A stretch of DNA of 64,000 nucleotides from Acanthosoma haemorrhoidale (lineage: Eukaryota; Arthropoda; Insecta; Hemiptera; Acanthosomatidae), in NCBI GenBank assembly GCA_930367205.1, contig OV884011.1, forward strand, positions 35,973,754 to 36,037,753. The letters are read 5' to 3'. The translations under genes were made by a program, and so were the position numbers. The notes beneath the pieces were generated by a model. The model searched no databases and was not told the DNA's origin. It saw nothing but the letters and a program-made list of their open reading frames with translations. How positions within the stretch are numbered: position 1 is the stretch's first letter; each line of letters opens with the position of its first letter. Of this stretch, positions 12,706 through 25,150 are shown piece by piece.

Positions 12706-12752
12706 CGTCGTTCACAGCATGTACCTGGGAAATACCATGATCTCATTCTTAC
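12706..12752 (-). other. Candidate 47-bp internal exon
   Basis: On the minus strand a T-rich acceptor (TTATATTTTCAG) precedes 47 bases that end exactly before GTACGTAAAT, a good donor. One frame is open through the piece (VRMRSWYFPGTCCERR); the other two contain stops. Its exon number, gene and frame are unknown. It lies downstream, on the same strand, of both the PDZ exon and the candidate exon at 35 kb, but its phase does not fit directly after the latter. It may be a chance pairing of splice-like signals. Confidence 0.2.
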
Positions 12753-14370
12753 CTGAAAATATAAAAAAAAATCTTTATTAATAAAGGATGATTGATATTA
12801 TAATATAGAATAACAGTATTTAAGCCCAATACAAAAAATACTTTAATAAGCCAAAAAAAAAAATACTTTAACGTTTATTTTTAAAATCACGGTTACATCC
12901 GCTACATGGTGACTCCTCAGAGATACCGGTTGAAAAATAAATATAATAAAAATAAATAATAAAAAAAAAATCATTTACAGGCTCTATTATGGTCTAGGTA
13001 GGTGTAGTGACAACTATAGAACTTTTTTTTTCTGATCCTTAGAGAAAAAAAAATAAAACTAAGATAAACTACTTTTTGTGATTGTGCCCGCTTGGTTTGG
13101 TCGCCTTAAATGTACTTAAAATTGAACCCTAAATCTCCCAGATAGACCAAGCCATTCCCGAAGGAATATTTATATTATCTATGCTTTTAGCGACCATATC
13201 TATTCCAACAAAAACACTAAAAGGTTTGGAAAATAATCCTTCCACATTTTTTTTTTTTTGGTTTTGTTTTAAACCTGTTTGTAATTTATTAAGAATCTAT
13301 CCTAGTAATAGTTCAACAGCTTGTAAAATCGAAATATTTAAAACATAAGGTTGATGTATTTCCATTTTTTTTTTTAAATATGACCTTGAACAGTATTTTG
13401 AGAGAGCCTACTGAAATAAACGCTACTTCTGAGCCAAACATTAGTCGTTAAAAATCTACTAAAAAATAATGAGCCAATTATATTACGAGAGCGATTTATA
13501 AATAGAAAAATGACAGACCATCCCTCATTGATAAAATTAAAAAAACCAAAATTATGCGCTGGTATTGAAATGTGTAAATTGAATATTTGCCCTTTTGTAC
13601 CATAGCTTAAATCAGAGTTAAGAATTTCTAGAGGCGACCAAGAGAGACCGAATGCATGAATTTAAGACAATAAAAATAGTTAACTAGTTACATCAAAGTT
13701 AAATGAGGTACGTAAATAGCCAAGGATATCGTACAGAATGAATCAACAAAATGGAGATTGTCACACGTGAGATCACGCTTCATTACCACACAGCCTTCGT
13801 TGCTTTCATTATTTAAAAGGTATATTGGTAAAACGCCAAAAAAAAATACCATTTTTCAGTTCTTTTCATGAATAAATTATATTGTTAATTTTCTTTATGC
13901 GATGGTTCTTGAGTTATTGAAAGTAAAGACATATTTGAGATTTTTTTGGGGAATAGAAGGATTTTCGGGTAAAGGTAGGAAATTTTAATGTTCTCTTTCT
14001 GCATTTTGTTCTGGTCTTTTCTAGCGAGTACTAGAGACACTGACATTTACATGGAGGTATCATTTGATATCGTGACGACAAATCTCCATAAAAACGAGTG
14101 ATTAGTTAAATGAATAAAAGTCATTGCTAATTTTAATAGGGTATATAGTATCAAATTAATGATCTATATTAACAAGATGTAATTTTTTTTTTTTTTTAAG
14201 TATAATTACAAGAACCTGTAAACACTGTCATGAACATGTTCGTAACTTAATTCAGCCATTAAAGATACCAACGTACTCATAATGTTATATGTGTCGCGAC
14301 TTTAATGGAAGTCAGGAAACCCTAAATTGTGTGATACTAGACGTGTATTTTTTTCTGCCTAGAATGACCT
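12753..14370. other. Non-coding, no feature recognised
   Basis: This A+T-rich sequence lies between the two oppositely oriented family E copies. Several A or T runs are present and no gene is visible. Confidence 0.4.
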
Positions 14371-14860
14371 AGAATATACCTTACATTCTTGAACTCATCC
14401 CTTCCAAGTTCATAAAATTCCATAGTAACCTATCCAACCACCCTAATTCCCTACCTAGCACAGTCATTATACTGCACCACTCATCCCTATAATCCTCCTT
14501 GGAGACTAAAACGGCAGTGGCCTCGTGACCTGCTATAAATAACTGACAGTGGGAGTCCTAGTAATGGCCAGTTTCTCTTATCATATCCTGAGCGTCTGTG
14601 GCTCTCGCGCTCTTGGTCAGCCTCCGCTGCCTCTTATCCAGTGACGCGGCTGTCGTAGGAGCACGCTTCCTCCTTCGCACGCGAGGGAGGTGACAACCAT
14701 GTGTACTAGGGGGGCTTCTGGGCTGTTTGTATATATAGTATGAATGAGCGAGTGAATGAAAATTGTAAATTGGTATGAACGAGATCATATAACACAATTA
14801 CTTATAGCCCGATCAGGCAGATTGTAATTTTATCATAATAAAGTTGTTATAATATAATAA
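14371..14860 (+). repeat. Family E repeat, copy 2 (LTR-like, plus orientation)
   Basis: This copy faces copy 1 (11245-11755) as an inverted pair 2.6 kb apart. In this orientation it carries a TATA-like box TATAAATA at 14534-14541 and AATAAAG at 14837-14843, close to its end. A promoter motif upstream of a poly(A) signal is what one expects inside a long terminal repeat. No primer-binding site, polypurine tract or element protein was recognised beside it, so it would be a solo LTR or another short element. The minus frame at 14558-14797 lies wholly inside the repeat. Confidence 0.7.
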
Positions 14861-16872
14861 AAAGAATGGCCTTCTTTTCTGTAATATTTAAACGAACTTT
14901 ACAGAAGGCATTATGATACCAATTATTATTATTATTATTATTATTGCCATTAACTTGCTTTTTTTTTCAGGAAATCATACTTATAGCTGTTATCTACATA
15001 CAATCTTTCGGGTGTTGAGAAAGGTTTCTAAACCATGTCAGGTTAAAGTGTCAATGTAAAAATGGCACCACGAAACCTTGTTTACCGACGGCCGTTCCAA
15101 ATAGCCCACTGACTTCGTAGTGTCACTTTGTCAACTGTCCAATGACTAATATCGATACCATGTCGAATAAATATAAATGAACACGCTACAAATATCATTC
15201 AATTTAAAATGCATTTTGGTATTCTTTCTCCCTGGTAGCCTTACATACTCACCAACCGAACAATGGAACAGGCGGCAGCACGACATGTCTTAATTAGGCA
15301 GCCTACACCAACAATGATGAAAATATTGTATTAAATATTGCAAAGTCAAAGCCAGTATTTTTTCAACCGAAATAGAACTTAGCAGCAGATCAGTATTGTT
15401 CTTCAATTAATAAGTTCCCAACATAGCGACTAGACAGTGAAATGTTTCTGCACTCATCCTGACGTAATCGATCAAACTGACGTAGTCAGTTGCATCGGTG
15501 ACTAATATTGCATTCAATGAATTTAAATGCGAATACTTATGACGTTTGAAAAGCAATTCTTTCACCTATCGCTTACGTAACTATTTATCTATAAAGCTAA
15601 GTGTAAAATAATAATAAAACAAGCTTTTCTTCTTGCCTTCATCTTGGTCCAGAGAGTTATCCCCACATTGTTGGCGTGGGTAATTGGCTTAGGGTTTCAA
15701 GCACGATGAGAGTTCCAAGTCAAATAGCATGGAAACCTACTCAAACCCTTTGCCCAAGACTTATTACTAAATCAATGCAAATACTATTACTACAATGTAT
15801 CGTTTAAATTCGCAAACGATATGGACGTAATGAAGCTACGAGGTGGACAGAGACGCAAATACACCCATCACACAAGAGAACCGGTCAGGTGTTCTGGAGC
15901 ACCGAGAAGACAAATGGTCACAAAAATAGAAGGGCAGAAATATCTTGAGCACAGCTGGGTGTTTACCTGCGACAAGGCCAGGGCTTGTTTAAAAATATTT
16001 TAGCTGATGGGTTTTTTTTCTCTCTCTGTATTTTCTGCTATCATTATGGAAGTCTAGAAAAACAAGAGGTAAGGAATACTGCAGCTCAAGAACATGTATC
16101 AGTCCTTAACAAACTTTATTTCGGGAAAAGGAAAGTTCTATAAGAACAGCAAGATAGGTTGATAAATGTATAAATATTTTAAAAATTTTTAGAATAAGTG
16201 ATTTGAAAAATTAAACAATTTGAAAAAGTAACAGACTTTTGCGTATAGAGACATATAACTTACGCTTGCCTTCAGAACTAGAAATAAGTCGAAGGATGGA
16301 TTGAGATTTTAAGTTAAAGTAGGTTAGATATCTATAGTGGAGTTTTGTAGGATAAGGTTTGGAAGAGGAAAGCCCCGAGGAAGTAAGTAAGCTAATTGGT
16401 CAAAGACAATAACTATTTTGACTTAGCATAGGGATTCGTTCGTTATTTTGAGAACGAATTGGAGCGAATAGCTAAAATACGAGAGAGTCTTCACACAATA
16501 ACACTCCGTTTGACAGTTTGAACAATACCCTTAAGGGTCAGACAGGAAGAGATGGTTAAAGGTCTGAGGCGAAAGTATGCCTTTTAGAGAAGGTATGCGT
16601 TAGTGGGCCCTTAACGCGCTTACCCCAAATATGTGCAGGAATGGCCTGCTTTAAGCCAGAACCTTCATTCAAATGATTAACTCATTACCAGCACCCTTAA
16701 CATGCAATATGCTTTCACTCGTCATGTATCATTGATATAGCTTTCTGGTGATGGTGAATCCATCGTTTGGCCTCGAGACGTGAGTTTTACATTCCAGGTT
16801 CTGCTGATCTACTGTACGAAGCCAACGACATTGCCAAGCCATTAAAGAATAATACACATCATTAATTGAGCG
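14861..16872. other. Non-coding; ATT microsatellite at 14922-14945
   Basis: A run of about eight ATT units lies at 14922-14945. The rest shows only short frames; the 60-residue plus frame at 15821-16003 has no recognised domain. Confidence 0.4.
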
Positions 16873-17062
16873 ATTACAAGGTAACAACCAATTTATCTTA
16901 TGACGCTGAGCCGGGGATTGTAAAAATGATTCAATTGATAATAAAATTTTATAGGTGTATTCCACAATATGTTGATTAAGATAAATACCAGTTCAGAAGT
17001 TATTTAAGATTTAAAGTTCTGCATTTTTTCACCATTGTCAATGACATATTAAATACTTTAAA
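16873..17062 (+). repeat. Family C dispersed repeat, plus copy
   Basis: This copy matches 18604-18812 closely. Shared words include GGGGATTGTAAAAATGATTC, TATTCCACAA, GATTAAGATAAATACCAG, TTCAGAAGTTATTTAAG and CACCATTGTCAATGACA. The two copies lie in the same orientation 1.7 kb apart. Confidence 0.75.
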
Positions 17063-18251
17063 ATAACAAAAATCTCTAAAAATAAAATTTTTATGAGCCA
17101 ACAAATTAAACCGTGTAATTTATAAGTTAAAAGCCGTTTTTTTAAGCCATTATTTTAGTTATATATGTACTTAAAACTTTCGTTTATCATTGACCAAGTT
17201 TGTTTATTTACTTTATTTGGAATTACTGTCATTAGTATTGTGTTCACTACTTATTGAGCCCTTCTTTTTGAGAGCTATGAAATTTCTAAATAAGGGCCAT
17301 TTAATGATATCAAAATCTCAGAAAAAATTACTTAATTGTGATTATCATGAAATGTGATTTATTACAAACGGATCAACGATTTTCGTATTGAATTTTAATT
17401 CGACTAATACATATATATTTATTATATTTTAATACTTTTAAATTCTTTTGCAATGCATTTTAGGTTTATTTCGACTTAAAGAGGTTCAACAATGATCAAA
17501 CTTAAGGAACAGTTGCTGTCAGGCAAGATATTGAAGATTCCCATCTGCTAAAAAGATCTGTACTAAATTGCTCATACGTAGTCTTCTAAAGGGACTGTAA
17601 CTAATAAGATCGTCTCATCAAAAACTAATTTTTGTCACTTTTAGACTCCATGTCGGTGCTGTATATTTTTGCATATTAAAGTATTAATAGCTACACGAAG
17701 GAGATTATTTTCCTTGTCATAAATTTCCCTCTTTAAATATATATTCATTACTTTGTGTCTATTCACTATTGCTTTGAAAGATACCCAATTCATGACCTCA
17801 GGAACCGTTCTAGACACGTGCCCATATCCAAAACACAAAATTCAGTCACTCGCAGTAATGTGGTGCGATGATTGATCAAAAAAGAAGAATCTGGTATGAA
17901 GGGGACAGTGTTCAACAGATTCGGAGCACAAGATAATCCAAGATGGCATGCTCATTAGAAGGTTTAACAGTGTGTTATTCTCTACAGAAAGGCTGAAGCG
18001 AATTAATCACAACCTTCATCGAATACACATTACAGGGAGAAAAAACAAAACAAAAAAACTGTCCTTGCATGCGCCAGTGAGATGAAGATATCCACTTATT
18101 GCAGACACGAGTTACTCTCGTACGTGACGAAACGTAAACGAAAAACAAAGAGTCTTAAACACACTGCAAAGCTTATTCAGAGACACGAGAAAACATTTGA
18201 GTAAGAAAGTTTCACAAGGAAAAATATTATACCTCAGAGTTGCCAAGAAAT
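17063..18251. other. Non-coding between two family C copies
   Basis: No gene is recognised. The 65-residue minus frame at 17641-17838 has no known domain. Confidence 0.35.
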
Positions 18252-18551
18252 TCATAATTCTTTTTTTTTCACTGCCAGGGCTTTATGACATTCTTTACGT
18301 ATATTTTTGTAATTCTTGTACCATTGACCTATATACTTTAATTTATTATGGGGCGTAAGAATTTTCCTATGCAATCTTACTCTTAATTTTAAATCACTTT
18401 TTTTATTTTTGTCAGATTTTCTCGACGCTATTTCTGACTCAGTACTTCTTTCTCTTTCAGATTGACTGAGCCAGAAGGGAACCTCACTTTCAATCCTGGG
18501 AATCATACAACGTTCGTCTGTCTTATGGGCAATAGCGGCCGTAAAAATGAC
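18252..18551 (-). pseudogene. Unidentified charged open frame
   Basis: This minus frame of about 99 codons opens near 18551, with an ATG at 18506, and stops at 18252. The translation is rich in K, R, S and E (for example SQSERERSTESEIASRKSD, then many K and Y). It looks more protein-like than most frames here and lies between two family C copies, so it may belong to an inserted element. I recognise no domain and it could be chance. Confidence 0.2.
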
Positions 18552-18603
18552 TCAGTCTACACTAAAGTTTATAGATTTATTCCAAAACAGCTCTGTATAA
18601 CTC

Positions 18604-18812
18604 TCCGTTTAAGGTAATAACCAAACTATGTTATGTCGCTGAGTGGGGGATTGTAAAAATGATTCAATTGATCATAAAATTATATAGGAATATTCCACAA
18701 CATTTCGAAATATGATGATTAAGATAAATACCAGTTCAGAAGTTATTTAAGAATCAAAGTTCTGCATTTTTTTCACCATTGTCAATGACAGATTAAATAC
18801 TTTAAATTTTAA
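18604..18812 (+). repeat. Family C dispersed repeat, plus copy
   Basis: This is the partner of 16873-17062. It keeps the full core TATTCCACAACATTTCGAAA followed by TATGATGATTAAG, of which the other copy has lost a few bases. Family C shows no terminal inverted repeat; its variable left end is more like a 5'-truncated retroelement tail, which is inference. Confidence 0.75.
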
Positions 18813-19186
18813 TTAACAGTGATTAGTTTATTGTTAAGATAATGACGAAAAATATCTAAAAAATCAGAGAAATTCGGATTCGTTTTGCTAACTTGTAATT
18901 TCTCAAGTCACCGCTCAGATTAATGAAATTTAATGGTCTCAATTTTTCTCAACACTGTAAAAAGTAGAATATCAAATATATTCTAAAAAATAAAGAACCA
19001 ACGATCGAAATAGCGTACTTAAGTATTTCTTTCGTTTATATATATGTATTCATTAAACAATATACAAATAACTTAGTAACTGAAAGATCGGTATTAATGA
19101 TATTGAAGAGGTTTTTAAGTTAAATTAATTGAAAGCGTAGTATCTGTTCTTATCAGCTTAATCTCTGGTACGACTCCCATCGGGGG

Positions 19187-19438
19187 TCCAGAAGATTAAA
19201 CTGATTTTTGGGAAATGATGGAGTGCTAGGGGCTTGCTCCACCTCTGTCGCGGGTTAACCCGGTATTGCAGTACCTCCGGGAACGGCCCATATAAATAAA
19301 ATCAGTGACTCAATTAATTAATTTAATTGAGTCAATAAACGAAACAAATATGGGCCGTTTCCGGAGGTACTGGTCAACCCGCGATAGAGGTGGAGCACAA
19401 GCCGCTAGCACTCCGTCATTTCCCAAACATCTTCTGGA
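19187..19438. repeat. 250-bp fold-back (long hairpin) element
   Basis: The left arm runs from TCCAGAAGATT through TGGAGTGCTAGGGGCTTGCTC, GTCGCGGGTT, GTACCTCCGGGAACGGCCCAT to GACTCAATTAA. The right arm reads the same landmarks as reverse complement, ending CATCTTCTGGA. The centre is a perfect 11-bp stem (19307-19317 with 19323-19333) around the loop TTAAT. The arms differ by scattered mismatches and small gaps. It may be a fold-back transposon, a MITE or an inverted duplication; no target-site duplication was identified. The plus frame at 19305-19526 overlaps the right arm and is not a gene. Confidence 0.9.
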
Positions 19439-21967
19439 CTTAGGAAATCGATTTGGAATGATGAAATGGAATGAAGTGTCGATATTTTTTCAACAACCCA
19501 AGCCAATATGTCAAAAAAATCATTAACTTATTTATTTACTCAAAGCTAGCAATGAACTCCTAGCATTAAAATTAATTAATTTGAATAGATATTGAAATCT
19601 TATCGATGGGCATTAGCGAAAATTACTTACAGAAAGGAAAAACGTCTTGTAAGCGGTCTAAGCTAAGCTGTATCTAAACTTTTAGATGAGGACGTATTTA
19701 ACCTTTGTAATACTACATCCAATGCCTTAACTAGGTCGCAAGGGTATATTTTTAGTTTAATATATATTTAAAAACTACCGTCTATTTCTATTCGGCTATG
19801 GCTAATAAATCTCAGTTTCTTTGAATAAAAGTGATATTTTGTTTTTATTACAGCGGTAATAAATACATCCGGAATCAGTTAGCATTTTTATGACGTCAAG
19901 GATTATTTTTAAACAATCAATTGTACACATAAAAGGGGGTAAAGTGAAAGTAAAATATCTCCCTTTTGTTCGTCGAAGTACAATAAGGATATTTTGACTT
20001 GTGTGTCATCGGTGAGGATAGTTTGCAAGTTGTTTCCAATAAATTTCACGGTTCATCAAATGTGATGAACCACTTCCTGTACTTTGCTGACAAAGGTACC
20101 TTTTTTTGTTGAGTGGAACGATTGTAATCTTTAAATACACCATTTTATATTAAGAAGTCGATTTTAATACGTCTGAAATTCCTGTACATTTTGAAGGTTG
20201 ACGCCTGGAATGAAGATGACGCTGTTACAGCAGAACAATCAATCATGGTCATATAAATAGCGATCACTTAGTCGATATAGACATTTTTAAAGGAAGTACA
20301 TAATCGATATTAATAATCTAGGCAGCACAAGGACTGGCTTATCAAACAATGCTTGTACCTCGAGGACGCATGTAGGCCGCCCTGCTGACGACAGTGCAAT
20401 CTGTTCAAATACAACTTTCAAATTTACTATTTTCTTGCTTGCTTATTTAGCACACGGCTTAACTTCAAGTCAGGCGTGATGGATCACACAATTAATCAAA
20501 TGATTTACTAACAATCATTACATACTATTAACGAGGACGTCAAGTTAACACTGCATTCAGTATGATAGGATAATATTTATTTTGTAATTATTCGGTAGTT
20601 TATTAATGACCCTCCATTCTATTTTTTTATCATCGTTAGGTATGATATTGAACTACAATATTTTATAAGTCTTTCCAATATCAATTAATAGGACCATTAA
20701 GTAAAATTTTTGTTCTAGCTTGAAGAGGGAGCAGGGGGGGGGATTTACAAAGGTACGCAGATGAAAACGAAGGTTTCTGGCTTAGAATAATTAGCTCCTT
20801 AATATTTCTGCTTGACGATTGTATAAGCTATCGAAAGATAAAACTATAATGTTATTCATACATTTTATAACGACTAAGGTACTTTATATAGTCAAGGGCA
20901 AAACTGTAAGCTCACCGAGACGTGAACATATGGCGTCAAGTTTACTTAACTCTCAACAAAAAATAAAAATAAAACAACTGTGTAAAGAGACATAAGGCTC
21001 ATGTCCATGGCCTTCGGGCCAAAGCAACAAGGCTATTTAAAACCTCACTGCACTCGAAGAAATGTGTAGTAGAGAAGTCAATTCTGCACAAGCCCAATGA
21101 GCTCACGAGCCAAAGCACACTTGCAGATCGAACCCACGCAAGAACACTGACAAAAATATTCGAAATAGTTTTACTCTGAAGAGAAAAAACAAGATTAAAA
21201 GAAAAAACTATTTATTTACTGAAAGTTAACCGTGGACAAATATTAGCCCCAAAAAAATATAGCGATAGGATTGGGACCTACTAGCCTCCGATTTTCGAAA
21301 AATATCACCTTGAGCTCTAAAGGTAACTAAATATATTTGATGCTAGGGTTCTTTTCGTACAAGGATAGCTCACTAGGGAGAGGCCCGCCCTATGCAATTG
21401 TCTCATGTCTGTCACTAGATTTTTCTTTTCCGGTTAATAATTAATTCTTTATACTAAATAAACCCCTGTGGTGTCGAATATTCCAACTACTACTATCCCA
21501 GAAGTATCCTGGGCTCCATCCACTATAACCTACACACCTCTGGTGCATCCTCTCTCCCTTTTCGGCAACATTTGCAGATGACACTGGAATCCTATCATCC
21601 CACCCGGACCCCGGATACAGCATCCTATAACGTTCATAGACACCTTGACAAGATGAAGTCATTGACATCAGTGTAACCATTGATTGATCATAGCTAATGA
21701 AGCAAACTGCAAATTACCTTCCGTGCCGCAAGCCCTGTCCACTAGTTTTTTTTTAATTCTATCCCTCTTCCTTTATCAAAGCCAGTACGGTATAAAGGGT
21801 GCCATCTCGACAGGAACCCACACGCGAGGCTAAAAATAAAAGAACTAAACTGACGCTTTGGGCAATTATACGGACTACTTCGAAGGACATCCATCCCATC
21901 TCTCTAATCTAGATCTACGAGGAACAGGAAAAAGGTCCTGAGAACCATAGTTAATGCCCCTTATTAC
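19439..21967. other. Mostly non-coding; possible retroelement remnant at 21.4-21.7 kb
   Basis: A perfect 9-bp hairpin lies at 20050-20071 and nine G at 20734-20742. The minus frame at 21441-21680 has mixed, protein-like composition and lies just ahead of a family E copy, so it may be part of the same element. No named domain is seen. Confidence 0.35.
20050..20071. repeat. Small perfect hairpin
   Basis: GGTTCATCA and TGATGAACC pair perfectly (9 bp) around AATG. There is no T run after it and no known role is implied. Confidence 0.6.
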
Positions 21968-22460
21968 GTCAGCAACAAAACCCTTCATAACGACCTTAAT
22001 ATACCCTACATTCTTGAACTCATACCTTCCAAGTTCATGAAATTCCATCGAAACCTGTCCAACCCATCTAATCCTCTAGCACAGTCATTACAGTGCACCA
22101 CACGCCCCTATAACCCTTCTCGGAGACTAAAGCGGCAGTAGCTTCGAGACCTGCTATAAATACGTGGCAGTGCCAATCCTGACAATGGCCAGTTTCTCCA
22201 ATCATACCCTGAGCGTATGTGGCTCCTGCGCTCTTGGCTAGCTCCTTTATCTTGAATCCGATAACGCAGCTTCCGGAGACTCCCCAAAACTCCACATCTT
22301 CTTGTGCATGTGAGGGAGGCGACAACCATGGGTTGTTTGTAAATACTGTATGAATTAGCGAGTGAATGAAGAACTGTAAATATGGTATGAATTATCTCAT
22401 TAATCACAATTACTTATTGCCAATCAGGCAGATTGTAATTCTATCACAATAAAGGTTGTT
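21968..22460 (+). repeat. Family E repeat, copy 3 (LTR-like, plus orientation)
   Basis: A TATA-like box TATAAATA lies at 22155-22162 and AATAAAGG near the end (22448-22453), in the same order as copy 2. The left end, GTCAGCAACAAAACCCTTCA, matches the reverse complement of copy 1. Read on the minus strand, the sequence from about 22050 leftwards to about 21890 also gives an open frame of some 55 codons, including VSMEFHELGRYEFKNVGYIK. It is therefore uncertain whether family E is a terminal repeat or includes coding sequence of an element on the other strand. The minus frames at 22068-22325 and 22108-22407 lie in the repeat. Confidence 0.7.
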
Positions 22461-23261
22461 GTCATATTTAATAAAGAATGCATCGGCATTGAACAAGAAA
22501 CATTCACACCAACACAGACCAATAAGTTCCTGTGAAGGTATCATCATGAAGCAGCAAAAATAAAATATTTGTTACATGACACCAAGAATAGTCAAAGGCC
22601 CTCTTCAATCTACCCGCACATTGATTGCTATTGTCCTGGAGGTTATGCGGGCATTGCAAGGGGTCCCTCCCGAATCGCGCATAACCACAGTCACGAAAAT
22701 ACCTTGAGTGTAAAACATCACACTAAAAAGAATCTATGCTTAAATTATCATAGATATAAAATCGTTGACTATTTGGGGATCAAACAAGTCTAATTTTCAA
22801 GATATAGGAATGCCTGTGGACAAGCTAGAATGCAACAGTTAATGCTCAATGTTGATTGTGCTCGGATCGTGAATATGAACGGTACCTTTGTCATCGAATT
22901 GAACGGTAAATTACCGCGAATAAAAATAAACTGTAGAAATGCTTTGACAGGCGCAGGAAACGTATCAAATAAAACTGTGTGAACCAATACTGATTAATGT
23001 GCAATGGCTCAGCACGTCACAGCCCTATCTCAGCTCAAGTGCTGAGCCAAGAGATTCTCACTCACTTCGACGTAAAGCACGCTTTGCTGCATCTTCAGTT
23101 TTTTTTTTTTAACTGCGTCCAAGATAAGTTATGATTCAAGACTGACTGAAGTATATCCATTAATTTTGAAGTCTCCCCTCACATCTTCAATTTTATTAAA
23201 CTTTAAAGTGAGTAGATGAATTCAACGGTGAAATCAAATTTATTTGTGGACAGCATTTTGA
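22461..23261. other. Non-coding, no feature recognised
   Basis: The frames at 22569-22793 and 22790-22987 have no known domain. A T10 run lies near 23100. Confidence 0.35.
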
Positions 23262-23500
23262 CATTGAAATTTATTGATATGAACTCTATTTCACCAACCT
23301 AAGCCAATTTCCCGTCAAACTCTTCAACTCATGCGTATACTAACGGCTGACAATAAACTAGCTCTACTTTCAAAGATAGTCATTGGTCTGTATATTCTCA
23401 TATAGAGGTCGTAAAAAAAATTTAATAAATGCTAAATTTTGAAGATGTGTGGAACATTTCGAAATATGCCGATCAGTTAAATTTTTAAGTACTATAACGG
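23262..23500 (+). repeat. Family C-related repeat, degenerate
   Basis: The left part carries CCAACCTAAGCCAATTTCCC and the right part GTGGAACATTTCGAAATATG followed by CCGATCAGTTAA. The same two landmarks, about 170-190 bp apart, recur at 24790-25150. Confidence 0.45.
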
Positions 23501-24789
23501 GAAGTTTTTGAAAAAATTAAACGTGAAAATTTGGGGATGTTTTGCTAAGTTTTAACAATCTAAGGCGTAGCTGAGGAGGTATTTCCTGGTTGTCAAGTAC
23601 ACCTTAAAGATAGTAGATAGCACAGAAAGAGAACAAGTAAAGTGGCAATACTTTAGCTTTTTATGTATTTTTTTAATTGTTGAAAAGATTTTCAGGGACA
23701 AGGTGGTTTTATAAAAAACGTGGATTGTTAGTTAGTTCATAAATAATACCGACTCATTTTTATGCCGTCATTCTATAAGCCTTGTAGTATAGCTCAGGTT
23801 TATTTTTTGAAAGGCACCTCGCTACTGTCCTCCAGTCAAACATCTGAACGAGTACGGAGTGTAGTGGGCGCGTATTTATATAGCGTGAAAGCGAGAGGGC
23901 CACTGAGTACCTTTTTTTTATTTACCCAAAATTTGAGCTCCAAGAAATTGCCCCGATCAAATAGTAAGTATCTCTTAGTCCAGTTTTTTTTTTTCACTTT
24001 AATGGGATCCTTTATTTCTTTAATACATATATACTTCCGTAAAATACGATTTAGTTCATAATTTCTGACAGCAATTTGCCAATTAAACTGATTGAATGAA
24101 GGTATTATTTAATTTGAATTAAAAAAAAACTAAAGTACGTTTATATAAAACCAAGAATATTCTTGCTGTAAGTGCCGAATGGATGAATACGACTTCAGAA
24201 CAAACAAATATAGTTTTTTATAAGGTACGGACTATGGGACTTTAATTTGTTAGTTATTCAAAGTTTAAATTTTAACAAAAAAAACACAAGCGGTGGCAAG
24301 TAAATCAATAACGTCAAGAGTTCATCGATCGTGAAAAATATTTACTGATATGAAACATATGTGATCAGCGGTGGTTTTAAGGATAAGCTATCTTGTTTGC
24401 TTATCCCGCTGCTATCAATTACACTACACATGGGCTATCGTTGTATAGATACGGTTAATGCACATCAAACATGAAGAGCTTGCCTGCTGACACGCCTAGA
24501 TTGTTTGAAGTACTGATAATGTCATACACTTACTACAAAGTTCAAGATCGATTCCCGAGGAGGCTAAACGTACCAAAAGTGTCACATTTTCATCCTGTCC
24601 TTCCCTGTAAAGATGCCCAGATAAAAACTTATAAAAAATTCACGATTTATCAAATTTTTCTTCGAATAACTTAATAGGAACCCTTCGCATCATGAATGTG
24701 CTTCTGATAACATTGAAATATAGCGAAGAGTTGTAATATGATGGTTAGAGGATAGAAGTAATATATTTTCTTCAGACTCATATTGTTGT
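23501..24789. other. Non-coding, no feature recognised
   Basis: The 99-residue plus frame at 23762-24061 is serine-, leucine- and phenylalanine-rich low-complexity sequence with no recognisable domain. Confidence 0.35.
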
Positions 24790-25150
24790 TACATATTTGT
24801 TTCTTCAACCTAAGCTGATATCCCAACAATCCCCTCATGAAATTTCGTATTTATTCGTACATAGGGATGTATTTTTCATTCTCCTAATAGTTTTGTTTTA
24901 ACGACTGATGGCAAAAAACATTCACTGACTATACGATAGTTCAGGTTTTGAATCATCTAGAGGAGGCTACACCATAGTATGAATATTTCAAAACACATTG
25001 AAATATACTGTTAAGTTTTTAGTTAAAATACAGTAACCAAGATGAAAGGTTAAAAAACCTTTAAAACAGTCGGGACCGGTTCGCTAAATTTTAAAATTAC
25101 TCAATTCCCACATCAGAAGTTATTCAGGATTTAAAGTTATGACCCACCCT
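24790..25150 (+). repeat. Family C-related repeat, degenerate
   Basis: CAACCTAAGCTGATATCCC, then CACATTGAAATATACTGTTAAG, then CATCAGAAGTTATTCAGGAT and TTAAAGTTATGACCCAC follow in the family order. The last word recurs at about 29190 (GCTTAAAGTTATGACCCAC), another likely degenerate member. Confidence 0.5.

Noticed and set aside
14558..14797. Minus-strand text DAQDMIRETG resembling the second half of a Zasp PDZ domain
   Set aside because: The same text recurs in every family E copy (11.5 and 22.2 kb), so it belongs to the repeat and not to the PDZ gene.
16873..18812. Family C copies as LTRs of one small retrotransposon
   Set aside because: Other copies occur in both orientations with unrelated neighbours, and no element proteins lie between these two.
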